The translations under genes were made by a program, and so were the position numbers. A DNA stretch of 64,000 nt from Nostoc sp. LEGE 06077 (lineage in GTDB: Bacteria > Cyanobacteriota > Cyanobacteriia > Cyanobacteriales > Nostocaceae), in NCBI RefSeq assembly GCF_015207705.1, contig NZ_JADEWI010000040.1:1-64000 (forward strand), given 5' to 3'. Of the stretch, positions 8,548 to 16,015 are shown in pieces. The notes beneath the pieces are model-generated. The model was not told the origin of the DNA. It ran no database searches and worked only from the letters and a program-made list of their open reading frames with translations. Position 1 is the stretch's first letter; the number at the start of each line of letters is the position of its first letter.

Positions 8548-8961
8548 TTAATCAATTATTTGCCTTCTCATTGACTTGATTTGTCCGTGCTTAGTTTTAC
8601 TGTCAAGACGTTTTCTTTGAGAACTGCGAGTTCGTTTAGTGGGTTTGCGGATTTGAGGCAATATGACTGCGCTGAGTATGAGTTGCTTTAGTCGTTGCAA
8701 AGCTTCTTCCCGGTTTTGTTCTTGGCTGCGGTATTCTTGAGCTTTAATGACCACAACTCCCTCTTGGGTAATGCGTCGGTCGTTGAGCTTGAGAAGTTGC
8801 TGTTTATAGAAAGCGGGTAGTGATGAAGCTTCAATATCAAAGCGTAAGTGGATAGCTGTCGCAACTTTGTTGACGTTTTGACCGCCTGCACCTTGAGAAC
8901 GAATCGCGCTAATTTCGAGTTCGCTATCAGGGATGATGATTTTATTAGAAATTTGCAGCAT
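8548..8961 (-). CDS. arfB: Alternative ribosome-rescue factor ArfB (peptidyl-tRNA hydrolase, YaeJ)
   Basis: A 137-residue class I release-factor-like protein with the catalytic loop RSQGAGGQNVNKV near residues 21-33; GGQ is the peptidyl-tRNA hydrolysis motif. There is no codon-recognition domain. The tail is rich in Arg/Lys (RKPTKRTRSSQRKRLDSKTKH, about residues 104-125), which in ArfB inserts into the empty mRNA channel of stalled ribosomes. Length and layout match the family. It releases peptides from ribosomes stuck on truncated mRNA. It stands alone, divergent from the small gene at 9061. Confidence 0.92.
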   Translation of the reverse strand: MLQISNKIIIPDSELEISAIRSQGAGGQNVNKVATAIHLRFDIEASSLPAFYKQQLLKLNDRRITQEGVVVIKAQEYRSQEQNREEALQRLKQLILSAVILPQIRKPTKRTRSSQRKRLDSKTKHGQIKSMRRQIID

Positions 8962-9060
8962 AACTTAATATATAGCTTACTGGGTCGCTGACCTGTTCAC
9001 AAATTACTTCCTCTTGAAAGAAAGTCTGATAAAACAAGGGTAGAGTTTGAGCTACCACTA

Positions 9061-9252
9061 ATGACTAACACCAAGATTAATTTAGTTGTTGGCATTCAGA
9101 ACTTTACCCTTGTGGTATTTTACACAGAGGCTGATTGCTGGCAGTTCCGGCTGATTAGTTCTGGTGGTGCAGTGTTTGGAGAGCGCAAGCTTTACTTTAC
9201 ACCCGAAGCTGCGGAGAAAGCAGGGCGTGAGTGGATTGGACAGGGTTATTGA
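9061..9252 (+). CDS. Small hypothetical protein, 63 residues
   Basis: An ATG-initiated frame of 63 residues with a two-strand/helix pattern: IQNFTLVVFYTEADCWQFRL, then SSGGAVFGERKLYFTPEAAEKAGREWIGQGY. The composition is normal for a real protein (aromatic, balanced charge) and its stop is followed by a strong terminator at 9370. I recognise similar short conserved proteins in cyanobacteria, but none with a known function. No good Shine-Dalgarno sequence precedes it. It is soluble, with no membrane segment. Confidence 0.6.
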   Translation: MTNTKINLVVGIQNFTLVVFYTEADCWQFRLISSGGAVFGERKLYFTPEAAEKAGREWIGQGY

Positions 9253-9369
9253 AAATTTTGTGTCTACTGTTTTCTGGAATTCGTAATCTCGTCGTTGTAG
9301 TAATTAACAGAAAAGCAACTTATAAATAACTTCTATAACAAGCCTTGGGGAATATAACTCCATCAAAAG

Positions 9370-9393
9370 CCCAGTCATCCCGACTGGGTTTTT
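9370..9393 (+). terminator. Rho-independent terminator
   Basis: CCCAGTC (9370-9376) pairs with GACTGGG (9382-9388) around a 5-base loop and is followed by five T. It lies about 120 bases after the stop of the 63-residue gene and is the likely 3' end of its transcript. Confidence 0.8.
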
Positions 9394-9452
9394 GGTTTAA
9401 AAGCGATCGCATTTCCTCTGGTATAGCAGAGTACTGAGTATAAAACCTGTAG

Positions 9453-10091
9453 CTAGTGAATACGGCTATAAATCTGTTCAAGCCGTATTGGTAGGAATTT
9501 CATATTAGAAAATACATTGTTTTTTTCTGCTACTTCCTCTTCACTAGAATATTTTAAAGCATAGATTCCTGCTGAACATGCGGCTTGAATTCCTACATCG
9601 CTATCTTCAATAACCACACAAGATTCGGGCGGAAATCCCATTTTATTTGCTGCGTATAAAAACAAACCTGGAGCGGGTTTCCACGAGCCAATATCATAAG
9701 AACTAAACAAGCGATCGCCAAAATAATGCGACAGTTTGGTTACATTTAAAGCCTTGCGAATTTTTGCTATTGGCGCACTGGAAGCAACACAAACAGGATA
9801 TTCCAAGGTTTTTAGCATCTCTGGAACACCTGTTACTGGTTGCAAATAAAATTCAAATAACTCATCTACTCGCTGGCGATAGGTTGGCTCAAAATCTCTG
9901 GGCAGTTTCTCGCCAAACCTCATCTCTATGTCTGCTAAGATTACAGCTAGTTTTCTGCCACGATATCGATAAATTAGACTTTCAACTGAGTCATTGACAA
10001 AAGGGAGCAAATCAATCAATGCTTGGTTACAAAGTGTCTCACTGTCAACTAATGTTCCGTCCAAATCAAAAATGACACAAAGATGCTTCAT
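9453..10091 (-). CDS. HAD-superfamily hydrolase, paralogue of the one at 6106
   Basis: 212 residues. Motif I is IFDLDGTLVDSET, followed by a helical cap domain. Motif II is VASSAP, then KPAPGLFLYAANKMGFPPESCVVIEDSDVGIQAA covers motifs III and IV. It resembles the 6106 gene in layout and in the KP.P..(Y/F)LYAA..M segment, so the pair probably arose from a common ancestor. The expected reaction is phosphatase or phosphomutase chemistry on a small phosphorylated metabolite. The start is ATG 10091. It is followed on the same strand by no close gene and preceded, 48 bases upstream, by the ferredoxin gene, so it may share that promoter. Confidence 0.85.
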   Translation of the reverse strand: MKHLCVIFDLDGTLVDSETLCNQALIDLLPFVNDSVESLIYRYRGRKLAVILADIEMRFGEKLPRDFEPTYRQRVDELFEFYLQPVTGVPEMLKTLEYPVCVASSAPIAKIRKALNVTKLSHYFGDRLFSSYDIGSWKPAPGLFLYAANKMGFPPESCVVIEDSDVGIQAACSAGIYALKYSSEEEVAEKNNVFSNMKFLPIRLEQIYSRIH

Positions 10092-10139
10092 TGATTATCA
10101 ATTTGCCATACTTTCGGTTGACGATGTGAGACACCCAAA

Positions 10140-10481
10140 TTAACTTTGATAGGGGCGCGGTAGTTGGCGTAGTTTATGAGCAGTATCTAATTCACTATTG
10201 TTTTTTCTGCCATATCCCCAACCCAATATCTTACGATATTCACCCATGATGCCACTTTCAATTAAATCATCTTCATTGACTGCAATCTCAGTGTGAGATT
10301 GGGGTGCAACATAAAGTGCATCTGCTGGGCAATATGCCTCACACATAAAACAAGTTTGACAGTCTTCTTTGCGAGCAATTACAGGTGCTTCGTTGGGAAC
10401 TGCATCAAAGAAATTGGTAGGACAAACTTGAACACACAGATTGCAATTAATACAAAGTTTATGGCTGACAAGCTCAATCAT
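10140..10481 (-). CDS. 2x[4Fe-4S] ferredoxin-like electron carrier
   Basis: 113 residues with two cluster motifs: CINCNLCVQVCP (residues about 10-21) and CQTCFMCEAYCP (about 42-53), each CxxCxxCxxxCP. The C-terminal 50 residues lack further cysteines and end in a short basic tail. Small ferredoxins of this type serve as the beta partner of APS reductase/fumarate reductase-like flavoproteins. The flavoprotein remnant at 118-369 may be the lost partner. It could now pass electrons to the oxygenases in the locus. ATG 10481 is the only sensible start. On the opposite strand the relic frame beginning near 10460 overlaps its N-terminus by chance. Confidence 0.85.
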   Translation of the reverse strand: MIELVSHKLCINCNLCVQVCPTNFFDAVPNEAPVIARKEDCQTCFMCEAYCPADALYVAPQSHTEIAVNEDDLIESGIMGEYRKILGWGYGRKNNSELDTAHKLRQLPRPYQS

Positions 10482-10511
10482 GATTCTGCTCCTACTACAA
10501 CTTTGATACAG

Positions 10512-10661
10512 ATGATACGGTTTGAGTATTTAATGCTGGCAGCTGGCAGTTTACTTTTAAGTGCCTTATATCAAGGAGTAGCAACAGCCGCACGAAACTG
10601 GTTAGTTGATTATTTAAATGAGCGATCGCCTACCAATTTAGGTGCAAGTCTGGCAACCCTG
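10512..10661 (+). pseudogene. Fragment of an acyl-CoA-dehydrogenase-like gene
   Basis: The translation includes SALYQGVATAARNWLVDYLN and ERSPTNLGASLATL, a recognisable piece of the C-terminal helical domain of SfnB-type acyl-CoA dehydrogenase homologues. In relatives the sequence continues after ATL with a helix of the same enzyme. Here it switches at about 10662 to a different family. Both ends of the enzyme are missing, so this is a deletion scar. It is not a duplicate piece of the intact gene at 6904, because the residues differ from the corresponding part of that protein. Confidence 0.6.
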
Positions 10662-11391
10662 GAATCAGATGTCAAGGAAGTACATTTATTTGCCCGACGG
10701 TCAGAAATCGCCTCTCTGCCAGTGAATCGCGTGCGGGGCTATCCTGGTGCTTATTACAACTATCCTCAATTGCCTGATGCGGCTCGTTGGTTTCAAGCTT
10801 GGCGGTTTAATCAAGTTGGCTCGACACCACCACCAGATGCTATTGCGCGGGTAACTGCTTTTTCTAACTTCCACCTACATTTATCTGCACCGTGGCGAAC
10901 AGCGCACAATCAAGGCGATCGCATTTTGGCGCAAGTGCATGATGATGTGTTTGAGTTCGATTTTGCGATCGCTGGGACTGGCTATTTTGTTGACCCAACC
11001 AAGCGCCCAGAACTTGCCGATTTTGCTCATCATATCGCCCTCTGGCGCGATCGCTATCAGCCACCAGCCGACCAGCAGCAGGAACAACTCAGTACATACC
11101 CTTACCTGGGTAGCGCCCATGAATACCAAGAAAAAATCCTTGGTAGCGCCCCTTACCTCAAGGATATTCACGTATTTAACCCGGCTGGCTTTGTCAGCTT
11201 CGGTTTACCCATCGGTGATGTCCCCAGCATCTGCCGGGATGTGCCAGCCATAGTAGAGCGCATTAGTCACGACTTATTCTTTGCTGACTGGTCGCGACAC
11301 GAAGCCCGGATTACTAGCAACAATATTGCACCAGACTTCGAGGCATCACTGTATGCCAATGCCGTGTGGAAACAGCCCGCTAAGGTGGGAG
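10662..11391 (+). pseudogene. C-terminal fragment of a flavin-containing monooxygenase
   Basis: The frame continues in phase from the preceding fragment, but the content changes to an NAD(P)/FAD-dependent monooxygenase. It includes VHLFARRSEI (start of the second nucleotide-binding segment), FDFAIAGTGYFVD, ALWRDRYQPP, YPYLGSAHEYQEK and HVFNPAGFVSFGLPIGDVPSI. The N-terminal FAD-binding GxGxxG domain is absent. The frame ends at TAA 11397-11399 just after YANAVWKQPAK. Together with its neighbours it shows that several oxidoreductase genes were fused by deletions. A chimeric protein of about 300 residues could still be made but should not bind FAD properly. Confidence 0.65.
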
Positions 11392-11844
11392 TCAGCTAAA
11401 TCTGGCTATACACGGGCGTACAAGGATTTAGCCGCACGGGGTATAGATAATATTGATACTTTAGTCAAACAACGATTTGCCATTATCAATGTTTGGCGAG
11501 GAATTGCCAACACAATCCAAGACTCACCATTGGCGGTGTGTGATGCTCAAAGTATTGCACCAACAGACCTTGTAGCTGGAGATTTAGTTTATCGCGTAGA
11601 CGCTTTGCGGCTTGTCGCCAGACATCGCATCGGTGAAACCTACGCTGTCACCTATAATTCCGCCCATCAGTGGTTCTATTTTCCGCAGATGCAAAGAAAC
11701 GAGGTACTGTTTATCAAATGTTTCGACTCGGCGGAAGACGGACGCGCACGTTTCGCCGCCCATACAGCCTTTACAGATCCCAGCAGTTCTTTAGATGCAC
11801 CACCTAGAGAAAGTATCGAGTTGCGGACATTCGTTTTTTATTGA
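11392..11844 (+). pseudogene. C-terminal fragment of a CmcJ/NvfI-type dioxygenase
   Basis: In a different frame (open from 11281, but homologous only from about 11392) the translation gives YTRAYKDLAARGI, KQRFAIINVWRGI, QDSPLAVCDAQSI and then AHQWFYFPQMQRNEV, IKCFDSAEDGRARFAAHTAF and PPRESIELRTFVFY. This is the C-terminal half of CmcJ/NvfI-family oxidoreductases. The N-terminal half is missing and the junction with the monooxygenase fragment involves a frame change. A 27-30 base dispersed repeat is inserted in frame between DLVYR and RIGETY. A strong hairpin terminator follows the stop. Confidence 0.65.
11599..11630. repeat. Small dispersed repeat inserted in frame in the CmcJ-like relic
   Basis: GTAGACGCTTTGCGGCTTGT followed by CGCCAGACATCGC adds about ten codons (VDALRLVARH) between residues that adjoin in homologues. 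The insert is flanked by the short direct repeat ATCGC. It is very like the copy at 49600-49638 (GTAGACGCTTTGCAGCTTGT). Confidence 0.65.
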
Positions 11845-11858
11845 ACTTTCTTAATATT

Positions 11859-11894
11859 TATACTACGACAAATCGCTAGATTTGTCGTAGTATA
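11859..11894. terminator. Strong hairpin, probable bidirectional terminator
   Basis: TACTACGACAAAT (11861-11873) and ATTTGTCGTAGTA (11880-11892) pair perfectly over 13 bases around CGCTAG, extended by two A-T pairs. No long T run follows. It separates the relic stretch from the dioxygenase gene at 12000. Confidence 0.65.
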
Positions 11895-11999
11895 TTAGTT
11901 GGCTACGGATGCTTCTGGGAAATTTTCTGGGGCTTAACCTTCCTTGAGAAGCTGACGAATAAAAACATTCACCCATAGATCAAACTTTGGAGAAGAGAA

Positions 12000-12968
12000 A
12001 TGGGCTACAAGCACATTGAAGTTAAACCTACTTCTGGTTTCACTGGTGCAGAAATCAGCGGTGTGGATCTTTCGAGTCATCTGCACGATGACGTAGTTGC
12101 GGAAATTCGCAAAGCACTATTGAAGTGGAAGGTCGTATTCTTTCGCGGCCAAAACATAGATCATGCTGCACAAATCGCCTTTACATCTCGTTTTGGCGAA
12201 GTTACTTATGCTCATCCCCACGAGGATGAACCAATAGAAGGCTTTTCCCAAATCTTACCAATTGACCGTAGCCGTTTCGAGCGACGCAACGGGTTACGGC
12301 GCACCAGCTATGAAAGCCGTTGGCACACCGATGTAACTGCGGTTGTTAACCCACCTGCGGGTTCTATCTTACGGGCAGTTAACGTTCCTAGCTTTGGTGG
12401 TGACACACAGTGGACTAATTTGGTAGCAGCTTATGAAGGTCTATCTGCACCCATCCGCGCCCTCGCCGATGGATTAAAAGCCGAACACCGTTTCAATGCC
12501 CGGTTGCGTTTACCCAGCAACAGCAAATATGCCCAGCGCGTAGCCGCAAATCCACAGGTTTCGATTCACCCAGTAGTGCGTGTTCATCCTGAAACTGGTG
12601 AACGGGCATTATTTGTGAATCCTGGCTTCACCTCTCACATTTTGGATGTGTCGCCACAAGAGAGCGAACTATTGCTGGAGTTGTTCTTTAACCAAATCAC
12701 CAAACCGGCTTACACCACCCGCTTCCGCTGGAACAATGGTGATATCGCATTTTGGGACAACCGCGCTACCTCGCATTTAGCCCCACAAGATTTGGATCAT
12801 ATAGAAGTTGAGCGCGTACTCTACCGCACCACCATTACAGGTGATGTTCCCGTTGGGCCAGATGGTTTCCGTTCACAAGTGGTTGAAGGTGAGCCTTTAA
12901 CTAGTGATTTACCAACAGTCCTGAAGCAAAAAACTGAAAAGGTGTTGGCAGAACCAGCACTCAATTAA
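12000..12968 (+). CDS. TauD/TfdA-family Fe(II)/2-oxoglutarate dioxygenase
   Basis: 322 residues. The iron ligands are visible as HTD (SRWHTDVTAV, near residue 108) and the distal His in FWDNRATSHLAPQD (near residue 262), with an arginine further on (VERVLYRTT) that should bind 2-oxoglutarate. It begins with GAEISGVDL and KWKVVFFRGQ, typical of TauD. These enzymes hydroxylate taurine or alkyl sulfonates next to sulfur so that sulfite is released. GGAGAAG lies about 7 bases before ATG 12000. It stands downstream of the importer and oxygenases and is the most intact catabolic enzyme of the locus. A substrate other than taurine (sulfate ester, phenoxy acid) is possible. Confidence 0.88.
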   Translation: MGYKHIEVKPTSGFTGAEISGVDLSSHLHDDVVAEIRKALLKWKVVFFRGQNIDHAAQIAFTSRFGEVTYAHPHEDEPIEGFSQILPIDRSRFERRNGLRRTSYESRWHTDVTAVVNPPAGSILRAVNVPSFGGDTQWTNLVAAYEGLSAPIRALADGLKAEHRFNARLRLPSNSKYAQRVAANPQVSIHPVVRVHPETGERALFVNPGFTSHILDVSPQESELLLELFFNQITKPAYTTRFRWNNGDIAFWDNRATSHLAPQDLDHIEVERVLYRTTITGDVPVGPDGFRSQVVEGEPLTSDLPTVLKQKTEKVLAEPALN

Positions 12969-13018
12969 GGGATAAATTCAGGCGATCGCCTAAAATAATC
13001 ACAACTCATTGAGGAATT

Positions 13019-13147
13019 CTATAGGAATCATATTTGATTTTTGAACGAGGGCGGTAGGAGATCGTACTTCATGTTCCCCAACGGTAGGGGCGAACGGCCG
13101 TTCGCCCCTACTTAGATTTTTTCAAAAATAAAATCGGACTGCTATAG
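13019..13147. mobile_element. 129-bp MITE-like element, copy 1
   Basis: The ends are imperfect terminal inverted repeats: CTATAGGAATCATATTTGAT at the left, and the complement of CGGACTGCTATAG at the right. The centre is a perfect 28-base palindrome at 13084-13111 (core GAACGGCCGTTC). A second copy of identical length is at 28610-28738. TA-bounded ends suggest mobilisation by an IS630/Tc1-type transposase. Confidence 0.75.
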
Positions 13148-13214
13148 ATTAATTCTGGTTACTTGAGTGATGCGATCGCACATCACAAAAGTCTAGATGT
13201 AGAATACTTACTTG

Positions 13215-13958
13215 TTAGGCTGAAAATAAAGCTTTCACTTTACCAAAACGGCGATCGCGTTGTTGGTAACTCAATAAAGCCTGATGAAATGCTTCTTTGT
13301 CAAAATCCGGCCAGAGAATATCAGCAAAATACATCTCTGTATAAGCCATTTGCCACAACAGAAAATTACTCAACCGCATCTCTCCACTAGTCCGAATCAG
13401 CAAATCGGGGGCGGGAGTATCTACTGTATACAGGTGTTCTTCTATCAGGGTTTCATTGACTGCTGCTGCATTGATTTTGCCTTGTTCCACCAGTTCCGCT
13501 ACTTGACGACAGGCTCTAGCAATTTCGTTGCGGCTACCGTAATTGACAGCAAGGGTAAAATGAATTGCCTGATTATTGGATGTCTCTGTCATTGAATGAG
13601 CTATTTGTTTTTGCAGAGATGGAGGTAAGGCTGATAAATCACCAATGAAGGAAATTTTGATGCCTTCTTGGTGCATTTGTGCTAATTCCCGGCGCAGAAA
13701 TCGCTCAATTAAGCGCATGAGAAAGTCTACTTCTTCAATGGGACGTTGCCAATTTTCCGTTGAGAAGGCGTAGGCGGTGAGGGCTTTAATTCCCCAATCT
13801 TTGCAGTAACGTAATAGTTGTTTGAGGGTTTTTGCCCCTTGGCGATGTCCGGCTATGCGGGGTAGTCCTCGGTTGGTTGCCCATCTACCGTTACCGTCCA
13901 TAATGACGGCTACGTGCTGGGGGATTTTTTCGGGGTTGAGGTCGTGGGGAAAAGTCAT
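13215..13958 (-). CDS. uppS: Isoprenyl (undecaprenyl) diphosphate synthase
   Basis: 247 residues, the usual length for cis-prenyltransferases. [13 protein letters not shown] near residues 16-28 carries the catalytic Asp and the FPP-binding region. Other conserved blocks are [23 protein letters not shown] and, towards the C-terminus, [20 protein letters not shown] and [13 protein letters not shown]. It condenses isopentenyl diphosphate units onto a short allylic primer to make the lipid carrier for peptidoglycan and polysaccharide synthesis, in the cytosol at the membrane face. The gene for a ferritin-like protein lies just upstream on the same strand (60-base gap), so the two may be cotranscribed. 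Confidence 0.95.
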   Translation of the reverse strand: MTFPHDLNPEKIPQHVAVIMDGNGRWATNRGLPRIAGHRQGAKTLKQLLRYCKDWGIKALTAYAFSTENWQRPIEEVDFLMRLIERFLRRELAQMHQEGIKISFIGDLSALPPSLQKQIAHSMTETSNNQAIHFTLAVNYGSRNEIARACRQVAELVEQGKINAAAVNETLIEEHLYTVDTPAPDLLIRTSGEMRLSNFLLWQMAYTEMYFADILWPDFDKEAFHQALLSYQQRDRRFGKVKALFSA

Positions 13959-14018
13959 GGTTGTTGGTGTTGATGAGGGGATTTATTCAGGGTTTCGCGC
14001 AAAGACGCAAAAAATTGA

Positions 14019-14948
14019 TTATTTCAAGAGGTTTTGTAAATACTCTGGGGTGAGGGTGTTGTGCCATTTCCAGAGGTGGTGCATGGTGCGGGTAAAGGTA
14101 TAAAGGAGGGTGGTTTTGTTGGTGAGTGTCCAGGCGTTCCAGTTGAGTGTATTCATCATGCGGCGCAGGGTACGCATCAGGTTGTTGCGTTGATAGTTTT
14201 GGGAACGGGTTTTAATTAGGGTGTTGGTGATACGAATGAATCCTGTGTTGGGGTACGCCCAGACTCCAAAGCCCCAGAATTTAGTCATGTGGTTGATTTC
14301 GTCTTTGGCGAGTTCTTCTAGAACGTCGTGGAGTGCGTCGGTTGTGTGCGCCATCATCCACAAGTAAAGACAGGTTGCACCGTATTCTGTAGCGACGCGA
14401 TGTAAGCCGTGGCGATATAAGTCTTCCTGGGGGTCATTTGTGGGGAGGTAGCCTCTGACTGTGCGGTGTTTGGGGATGATTTTTTCACCTGTTAGTTGGG
14501 TGTAAACCTTTAGTAATGCAGGTGTGTGCTGGCGTTCTTCTTTTTCCCACAAACCAATTTCTTGGAGTTCGCCGTCTTCATTAACTGTTCCACCAACAAA
14601 CCGCGCCATCTGGGGATGTAATTTTTCTAAATACTGACGGCTGGTTTGCGTGTAGCCGCGAATGGGTGCTTCTGTATCCATTGCACCTATCAAGATAGAT
14701 AAAAATACTTCTGGTGCTATACCGATGATTTGATTGCGGTTGATGGCTTGCCAATCAATGGGTTTCCAAGGACGCGGCTGAGGATTGGTAAGTTGTATCG
14801 GTAAATCTTGTAAGCGGTCATGTAATTTTTCGACAGCTACATAGTTATCTATTAGTGAACGTAGACGGTGTTGTGTTTGCCAATAGCGAGGACTAGTATA
14901 GCTTTGGTCTGCTAAATCTGCTATTGGTGGGCTAGTAGTGTTAACCAT
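14019..14948 (-). CDS. Ferritin-like (diiron) protein of unknown function
   Basis: 309 residues, all helical, no membrane segment. The pair of motifs WEKEERQHTPAL (E..RH) and ELAKDEINHMTKFW (E..NH) matches the E-x-x-H iron ligands of a four-helix diiron bundle, close to acyl-ACP desaturase or ferritin-like families. A further Glu in ATEYGATCLYLWMM may complete the site. Proteins of this type are conserved next to uppS in cyanobacteria as far as I recall, but no reaction is established. It may be an oxidase or desaturase working on a lipid. The C-terminal 70 residues are basic and Asn/Thr-rich. Confidence 0.7.
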   Translation of the reverse strand: MVNTTSPPIADLADQSYTSPRYWQTQHRLRSLIDNYVAVEKLHDRLQDLPIQLTNPQPRPWKPIDWQAINRNQIIGIAPEVFLSILIGAMDTEAPIRGYTQTSRQYLEKLHPQMARFVGGTVNEDGELQEIGLWEKEERQHTPALLKVYTQLTGEKIIPKHRTVRGYLPTNDPQEDLYRHGLHRVATEYGATCLYLWMMAHTTDALHDVLEELAKDEINHMTKFWGFGVWAYPNTGFIRITNTLIKTRSQNYQRNNLMRTLRRMMNTLNWNAWTLTNKTTLLYTFTRTMHHLWKWHNTLTPEYLQNLLK

Positions 14949-15205
14949 ATTTTTATACTTTCTACTCTACGCCCAATAGCCTAAGCGATCGCCCTTTCTT
15001 TTGTCAGTCGGTGAAAGTCGGCAGTTTTATCTGATGCTGTTGCAAGAGGTAGGTAAAAAAGTCGTCTTTGCTTGGCGATCGCATTTCACAACAAAATATA
15101 CTGTTTTGTCCATAATTGAGAATTATTTACATTAGTTAACAGTAACCTGATAATTTAAATGATAAGATTTACTTAACTTTAAAAAACTAAAAATTTATTT
15201 TTTTT

Positions 15206-15760
15206 ATGGATAATCAAGAACTTTTGAGCCGTTATGCAGCAGGAGAAAGGGACTTTAGTAACGTCAACTTAGTTCAGGTCTGCCTGACTAATGCAAATTT
15301 GATTGGCGCACACCTAGAGGGAGCGCACTTGATTGGTGCAAACTTAAAGGGAGCGAATCTGACTCATGCACATATTAGTCAAGCGAAATTGAATCAGGCA
15401 ACCCTTGCTGATGCGCGAATGATTGAAGTGTGCTTAACTAGTGCAGAAATGGTTGGTGCAGACCTGAGTGGCGCAGACTTAACTAACGCAAATCTAAGTG
15501 GTGCAGATTTGAGCTATGTCAAACTAGGTGGAGCTAACTTGAAGGGAGCAAACTTAGGTAAGACGAACCTTACTGGAGCTGATCTTAGGGGAGCGGATCT
15601 GACTGGAGCTAACTTAAAGGGGGCAAAGCTCCGTAAGGCAGACCTAGACGGAGCTGATCTAGATCAAGCAGATTTAAGAGGCGCAGATATCTACGAGGCC
15701 AATATGCGGAGAACCGAATTGGCAGGAACAATGATGCCTGATGGCAAAGTTCACGACTGA
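15206..15760 (+). CDS. Pentapeptide-repeat protein
   Basis: 184 residues. From about residue 18 on it is a near-continuous run of A(D/N)LxX units (for example ADLSGADLTNANLSGADLS), some 28 repeats, which should form a right-handed quadrilateral beta-helix of about seven coils. The first 17 residues (MDNQELLSRYAAGERDF) form a short cap typical of the cyanobacterial group. There is no signal peptide or membrane segment. ATG 15206 follows an unusual poly-T leader (8 T) and lacks a Shine-Dalgarno. The function is unknown; such proteins act as scaffolds or DNA mimics. The STAND NTPase gene follows in the same direction. Confidence 0.9.
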   Translation: MDNQELLSRYAAGERDFSNVNLVQVCLTNANLIGAHLEGAHLIGANLKGANLTHAHISQAKLNQATLADARMIEVCLTSAEMVGADLSGADLTNANLSGADLSYVKLGGANLKGANLGKTNLTGADLRGADLTGANLKGAKLRKADLDGADLDQADLRGADIYEANMRRTELAGTMMPDGKVHD

Positions 15761-15779
15761 GTAGCTTGATAAAAGTACC

Positions 15780-15807
15780 TCGCAGGAGACAATAGGCTTT
15801 CCTGCGA
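15780..15807 (+). terminator. Hairpin after the pentapeptide gene
   Basis: TCGCAGGA (15780-15787) pairs with TCCTGCGA (15800-15807), loop 12 bases, 20 bases after the stop codon. There is no T-run, so this may be a processing or stability hairpin rather than a classical terminator. The rest of the gap to 16015 shows no feature. Confidence 0.45.
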
Positions 15808-16015
15808 GCCGCTACGTGGATCTGGCTTCTGTGAAGCAGTATTTTCAGTCGTCAGGCTAGGCAAAAGAGATATTTTCGGATATACAAATTAACTAAATGA
15901 ACTAGGAAAAAGTCGGGGAAAAAGCCGGATTCATAGAATCTTATCCGAAAATTGGGGTGTAGAAACTGTAGATTAATCTATAGTTCTGGAACCTAACTAA
16001 CCTTGTCGTTACACA

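Noticed and set aside
10293-11399. A real 368-residue gene starting in the ferredoxin antisense strand
   Set aside because: Its first 70 residues are antisense to the ferredoxin gene and the rest is pieces of two families.
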